DNA of 64,000 nucleotides from Hepsetus odoe. Taxonomy: Eukaryota > Chordata > Actinopteri > Characiformes > Hepsetidae. Shown here piece by piece: positions 60,782-64,000 of this stretch; position 1 is the first letter of the stretch; the number at the start of each line of letters is the position of its first letter. A program made the translations under genes and the position numbers. Location of the stretch: NCBI GenBank assembly GCA_017165825.1, contig CM029384.1:17545067-17609066 (forward strand). Direction: 5' to 3'. A model generated the notes under the pieces. The model was not told where the DNA came from, did no database searches, and worked only from the letters and a program-made list of their open reading frames with translations.

Positions 60782-62104
60782 GAATCAGGGCTTTTGCTTC
60801 TTGGCAAAGACAGAGTGTGAAGTCCGTGATGTAGAGGTGGCCAGAGCCATCCGGCTTTGTAAGACCACAATCGAACCTGTGGCCTTCAAAGTCCCCCGTG
60901 TCCGAGTGAGTTTCATAACTCCTGATTACATGTCAAGTCAATCCAAATCCCTCTAACAGCCATAAGGCGAACATACCAGGTACAGCGCCAAAGCTAAGTT
61001 TTCACTAAGGTCTCCAAAAAGCAATGGTTCTGCAGGAGCCAAGCATTCAGGAATTAACACTAGAACTGCTTTTACTTTGGGCCTACCCAGATATCTTCTA
61101 AAGAATCTGCCCACAATAAACGTGTCTCTACAAAGCAGCCAAAATAAAGGAATGCAGGCAAACCCTTTTGTCATATTAAATGAAGCTTGCACTGTGCATG
61201 CGTGGCATGTTCTTGTAGAGATGCTTGTTTTCCACAGATTTTAATGGGTGCACTCTAAAGAAAGAGTTAACAGCAAAGTCTACACTTGTGGTTACTGTGT
61301 GCAGAAAGAGTTCTTCCAGGATGATGTGTTCCCAGAGACAGCAGTGTGGTGGGAGCCAGCTTTGACTGCCGCTGCCTGGCTTTCTGGTTCTGATGGCCAA
61401 CACCGCAAGATCAGCCTGCAGCCCAAAGACATGGCCCCTGGTATTTAAGCACACAGCCGGCTCAAATGTCTAACTCTCTGACTCCCACGTGCTCCCTGCT
61501 GCCAACTTTTTTATCTTTTGCTTTTCATTCAGTGAGTGAGGCTCCTAAGGAAGCTCCAGTGAGAAAATACCTGCCTTCCTCCGTGTACCTTGAGGAGAAG
61601 ACAGACGAACAGAAAAAAGAAGAGGTCCGCATTATCAGCTGTTTAACAAATCGTTAGGATTTTTCTCAAGGTTCTTGTCACATCTTTGCTCGTGTGTTTG
61701 TTGCAGCTTTTGAGTGCCATGGTGGCCAAACTGGGAAACAGAGAAGACCCACTGCCACAGGAGTTATTTGAGGGGGTGGATGAAGAGGAATGGGTGAGAT
61801 CACTAAAATAAGAAGCTTCTGACAAAGATTCTTTACTTCTTGATACTGTGAAAAGCATTCAAGTCATTTTAGACCTTTTCTCGTTTTAGTCCATTGTGAA
61901 ATTTTGAAGCAATGTAAAGGGCAGCTGGTGTTTAGAAACCTTTCTTTATACCTATACTTAGCACAGTCTGCACTGTCCATATTCGGATGAATCATGTCGG
62001 TTTGTCAATGGTTGGTGTGAACCTCAGGCTCCAAATCTTTTCAGTAGATTTTGAAAATTTGGCTTGTAATATGCTTGTGTTTATTGCACTTTCAGGATGA
62101 CTAA
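53783..62104 (+). CDS. coro7: Coronin 7, C-terminal 655 codons in 19 exons (5' part outside window)
   Basis: Coronin 7 is a tandem double WD40-propeller coronin of the cytosol and Golgi, linked to actin and trans-Golgi traffic. Exons, all joining in frame: 53783-53837, 54475-54532, 54742-54887, 55785-55880, 55990-56082, 56189-56330, 56422-56597, 56710-56818, 56972-57058, 57143-57285, 58625-58729, 58816-58901, 59004-59145, 60572-60661, 60789-60905, 61305-61440, 61533-61624, 61707-61793, 62096-62104. The introns are GT-AG except the one after 58729, which begins GC. Translation matches the family end to end: YDPDSG near the end of propeller 1, a Ser/Pro linker, a second propeller with SSSYDMTVRLWD and YDPDTS, and a C-terminus rich in acidic residues ending EEEWDD. 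The family is about 925 residues long, so about 270 codons lie upstream. The first exon starts with the third base of a codon, proving it is internal. Exon borders were placed by reading frame and splice consensus, without transcripts. Confidence 0.95.
55990..56330 (+). CDS. coro7: coro7 exons for the Ser/Pro-rich inter-propeller linker
   Basis: Two exons (55990-56082 and 56189-56330) encode a basic stretch (PDKRPKGK) followed by about 45 residues dominated by Ser, Pro and Thr, ending in QSMLG. Low-complexity linkers of this kind separate the two propellers in coronin 7. The length and Ser content fit, while the exact sequence is poorly conserved. Confidence 0.9.
56422..60905 (+). CDS. coro7: coro7 exons for WD40 propeller 2
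   Basis: Nine exons (56422-56597 to 60789-60905). Key readable blocks: SSKFRHIQGTVLHRDTHITN, LTTPGESDGFCAN, DPFDPHILVVAGDDAKIRAW, GHTEKIYSIKFHP, SSSYDMTVRLWD, GHQDQIFGMAWSPNGK, VWVCDGRYLLVSGFD, IPFYDPDTS, GDTRVYIFE and TECEVRDVEVARA. This is the second coronin-type propeller. The intron after 57285 carries a dead Tc1-like transposon and the intron after 59145 carries an RTE-like fragment. Confidence 0.94.
57831..58544 (-). pseudogene. Dead Tc1-like transposon in coro7 intron
   Basis: Minus-strand transposase fragments in two ORFs, 58310-58116 (with QDDNARIHR, around the second catalytic Asp) and 58072-57863 (with DLNPIENLWD, around the catalytic Glu, ending KGPTKY). They are separated by a short break, with a further degraded part back to about 58480. 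The ends CCATCCAAAAGAAAAAAAT (left) and the inverted ATGGAC-flanked T-run (right) look like terminal repeats. The N-terminal half is missing. The right end is 80 bp from the coro7 exon at 58625. Confidence 0.8.
58730..58815 (+). other. coro7: coro7 intron with GC donor
   Basis: The exon ends CCCATAAAG and the intron begins GCAAGT. The acceptor CCACAG precedes CAAGGCCC. Using the nearby GT four bases on would break the frame, so this is a GC-AG intron (a known rare class with otherwise strong donor consensus). It is only 86 nt long. Confidence 0.8.
59764..60490 (-). mobile_element. RTE-like LINE fragment in coro7 intron
   Basis: Minus-oriented relative of the element at 4.3 kb. It shares the end (CAGCTGTTCCCGTTTAGGGG on the plus strand) and the reverse-transcriptase C-terminal region (for example CCTCTTTGATCTTTTCTTCT and GAGCTGTCCCTCTAATACAC). 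It continues to another block (GGATGCCCTTCCTGATGTAA, TTGTGCATCCCTAGTGGCTG) seen in many fish repeats. No open frame remains. Confidence 0.7.
60728..60779 (+). repeat. coro7: CT microsatellite at a coro7 acceptor
   Basis: About 25 uninterrupted CT units ending 9 nt before the acceptor AG (60787-60788). It forms the polypyrimidine tract of the coro7 exon 60789-60905. Confidence 0.92.
61305..62104 (+). CDS. coro7: coro7 C-terminal exons with acidic tail
   Basis: Four exons (61305-61440, 61533-61624, 61707-61793, 62096-62104). They encode KEFFQDDVFPETAVWWEP, a basic/charged stretch (EEKTDEQKKEE), MVAKLGNREDPLPQ and the acidic end FEGVDEEEWDD. The last exon codes only two Asp residues before TAA. 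The Trp in an acidic context resembles the acidic tail of coronin 7/POD-1 proteins, thought to contact Arp2/3-type machinery (family knowledge, not seen here). Confidence 0.92.
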
Positions 62105-63150
62105 GCAAGCGCCGCCTTGTGGAGAAGCCAGGGTGTCAGCAATCGGGAGACAAAGGAGAATCCTGCTGTACTTCGTGCCATTCCTGAGTGCCAATCAGAA
62201 GTCCACACTCTTACTTGTTCACTTCTGCCTCATTTTAACTTCACCAATCATGTCTTGCATCAGTGACATCAACTCTTTGCACTTGTCCAGAGACAGGCTG
62301 TGATCTCTTAGTGATATTTTTCAATGGTTAAATGTGCATTAATTAGAAGCGTGTGCTCAGTGATCACGTTACATACAGACTTACTGTTGTCAGGTGTGGA
62401 ACTGCATGACTGCACAAACCATCCCGTTGATCTTTGCACCAAACACAGAGGTGACTAAACCGCTTAACTCTGAGTATGTTTTATCTGTCGATCAGCATTT
62501 ACTTAATAATGTAAATCTGTTGTAAACAGAATGTATTCTTCCATGTATCTTTTCTATGGGTATAGTGGTAACTCTTCCATTTTTTCTTATACCTGGAGCT
62601 AATTAAGACTGTTCAGCTGTTGAAATGTATGGTTCATGTTTTATTGGATATATTGCACAGCTGTGTCACGTTATTGAGACTTTCGGGGTTTTTGGGAATC
62701 GGATTATCAGGATACCGTGCGACTGGAATCGTCCATGCATATGTCTAAAGCATCTTTGAAGCAATTTTAGAAATGAACACGTTATTAAAAACTCAGTCAA
62801 CTTCTTCTGCAGCAGTATTAACAGCAATCAATGCAACTACCTATCTTTAACTTCCCATTCAGGTCTATTGCTTAAAGCAATACTTGCACATGTTTACATA
62901 AAGCAGAAAAAATCAGAATGCATGTTAGATCACTTTTTAGTGTGTTATACGTGATGTCAGCCTTTCTTAGACAATATTACTGGACGTGTTGAGGACCACA
63001 ATTGAATTTGTCATTGAGCTTTCTGAAAACCTGATTGATATCAGCCTATATTTTACACCTCAGAGGTAGTAGCATTTGTGTTGTGCTTCCTTTTCAACTG
63101 CATCTGTCATGTGGGAATACTGTTGTGCAATAAAACATTTTTATAAGTGC
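62105..63150 (+). other. coro7: coro7 3'UTR with poly(A) signal
   Basis: About 1 kb of unique, ORF-poor sequence follows the stop codon. A canonical AATAAA stands at 63129-63134, giving an expected cleavage site about 15-25 nt later. Further AATAAA hexamers at 63551 and 63597 lie in or beyond a repeat and are less likely. Confidence 0.65.
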
Positions 63151-63426
63151 AGCCAAAGAAAGTTGCATGTGTGAAATGTTAAAAGTTTTAATCAAGGAGA
63201 GAAAAAGTGGGTTCCAAGTGGAGTGGGCAACATGGAAATATTCCTTAGACATAACTATTAAAATTCACAAGGATAAGGATCTTCTGAAAGCTATTATGAC
63301 AACTGACTTTAGCCTACTTTCATATTTATAAAGGCTTTTTTCAACAGATATCCATTTTCACAGCACTTTCTGGGGTGAAACCCGTGAAAGCTGTCTTTGT
63401 TTTAATTTTCTTGATTTTCCGGTGTT

Positions 63427-63571
63427 GATTAGCAGAGGATGGGTTCCTCCCAAGGTTTCTTCCTCCAGTTTTATGCAGTTTTTCCTCTGTCACCCTACAG
63501 AGGATTCTGTAAAGCTGCTTTTTGACAGCACTTAAAACTGACTAAAACTGAATAAAAGTGACTTGACTGAA
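63427..63571 (+). mobile_element. Fish repeat 3'-end-like fragment
   Basis: GGTTCCTCCCAAGGTTTCTT, CTCCAG...TTTTTCCTCTG, TAAAGCTGCTTTTTGACA and a TGACTTGACTGA end resemble a widespread teleost interspersed repeat terminus. The family was not identified. Confidence 0.45.
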
Positions 63572-63624
63572 GTTTTTGACCAGTGAGTCTTGTCAGAATA
63601 AACCTTTTCTTTTTTAGTCTTTTT

Positions 63625-63872
63625 AGTGACATCCCTTGTCATTGCGAGGTCACAGCACAGCAAGCGTGAACCACAACGAAATTGGACCTCTGCATTTAAC
63701 CCATGCACACAAACACCGTGCAGCAGTGGGCAGCTATTGAAAGCGCCCGGGGAGCAGTGACAGGGACGGTACCTTGCTCAGGGGTACCTCAGGGCAACCT
63801 ACTTGCAAGGGAATTGAACCCACAATCTTCCGATGCGGGGGCAACTCCCTAACCACTAGGCCACCGCTGCCG
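63625..63872 (-). mobile_element. SINE copy, best preserved in window
   Basis: Full-length minus-oriented copy: TTGTCATTGCGAGGTCACAG, CTGCATTTAACCCATGCACA, GCAGCAGTGGGCAGCTATTG, GAGCAGTGACAGGGACGGTA, GAATTGAACCCACAATCTTC and CCACTAGGCCACCGCTGCC. It serves as a reference for the others. Confidence 0.9.
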
Positions 63873-63985
63873 CTTTTATAAATGTTAGTGACAGCAGTTT
63901 TTGTCAGTTGTCATTAAAAGCTTATGTAGATGTCCTGCAGCCTTATGAACGCTACAGTTCCTTGTTGGAACTGACAAATAACATT

Positions 63986-64000
63986 AAATATATATATATA
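63986..64000. repeat. AT microsatellite cut by the window end
   Basis: (TA)n running off the end of the window. Confidence 0.8.

Noticed and set aside
63551..63602. AATAAA hexamers as the coro7 poly(A) signal
   Set aside because: They lie within or after an interspersed repeat. The signal at 63129 in unique sequence is the simpler choice.

Overview
This is vertebrate, almost certainly teleost fish, nuclear DNA. The evidence is intron-split genes with GT-AG junctions, long microsatellites, and fish-type repeats: tRNA-headed SINEs, L2/UnaL2-like and RTE-like LINE ends, and Tc1-like DNA transposons. An otophysan fish (characin or catfish relative) is my guess from the repeat types, but the sequence does not prove it.

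Two protein genes are present. The first is vasorin (vasn), with an intact single-exon CDS of 673 codons on the minus strand (7597-9618). It encodes a type I membrane protein with signal peptide, LRRs, an EGF domain, an FN3 domain and one TM helix. The second is the 3' portion of coronin 7 (coro7) on the plus strand. I could place nineteen coding exons (53783-62104) in one continuous reading frame of 655 codons ending in a Trp-Asp-Asp tail, followed by a 3'UTR with a poly(A) signal at 63129. The first coro7 exon found is interior, beginning late in the first WD40 propeller. The preceding ~270 codons are missing, so everything from base 1 to 53782 is best read as a coro7 intron of at least 53.8 kb. 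vasn lies inside it in antisense, matching the nested VASN/CORO7 arrangement known in mammals.

Layout. 1-7.6 kb: intronic sequence with one SINE, one L2-type LINE end, one RTE-like LINE remnant and the vasn 3' flank. 7.6-9.65 kb: vasn coding exon. 9.65-25.9 kb: vasn intron, mostly unique sequence with one SINE and several CA/GT tracts. 25.9-26.46 kb: CpG-rich island that looks like a divergent promoter, with a TATA box and splice donor on the minus strand (probable vasn exon 1) and CCAAT/TATA-like/GC boxes and a second donor on the plus strand. 26.7-36.6 kb: dense SINE cluster, with a 650-bp TC/AC satellite before it and a 700-bp palindrome of two opposed SINEs. 36.6-53.8 kb: intronic sequence with Tc1-like deletion derivatives in AT microsatellites, a GAGT minisatellite, an L2/UnaL2-like LINE end and a SINE sharing its stem-loop tail. 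53.8-63.15 kb: coro7 exons, with a dead Tc1-like element and an RTE-like fragment in its introns. 63.4-64 kb: two more repeats.

The unusual items are the divergent promoter island with its short unexplained plus-strand exon, the SINE palindrome, one tRNA-like SINE head joined to different 3' tails, a GC-AG intron in coro7, and a CT microsatellite serving as the polypyrimidine tract of a coro7 exon. I found no convincing new protein system.
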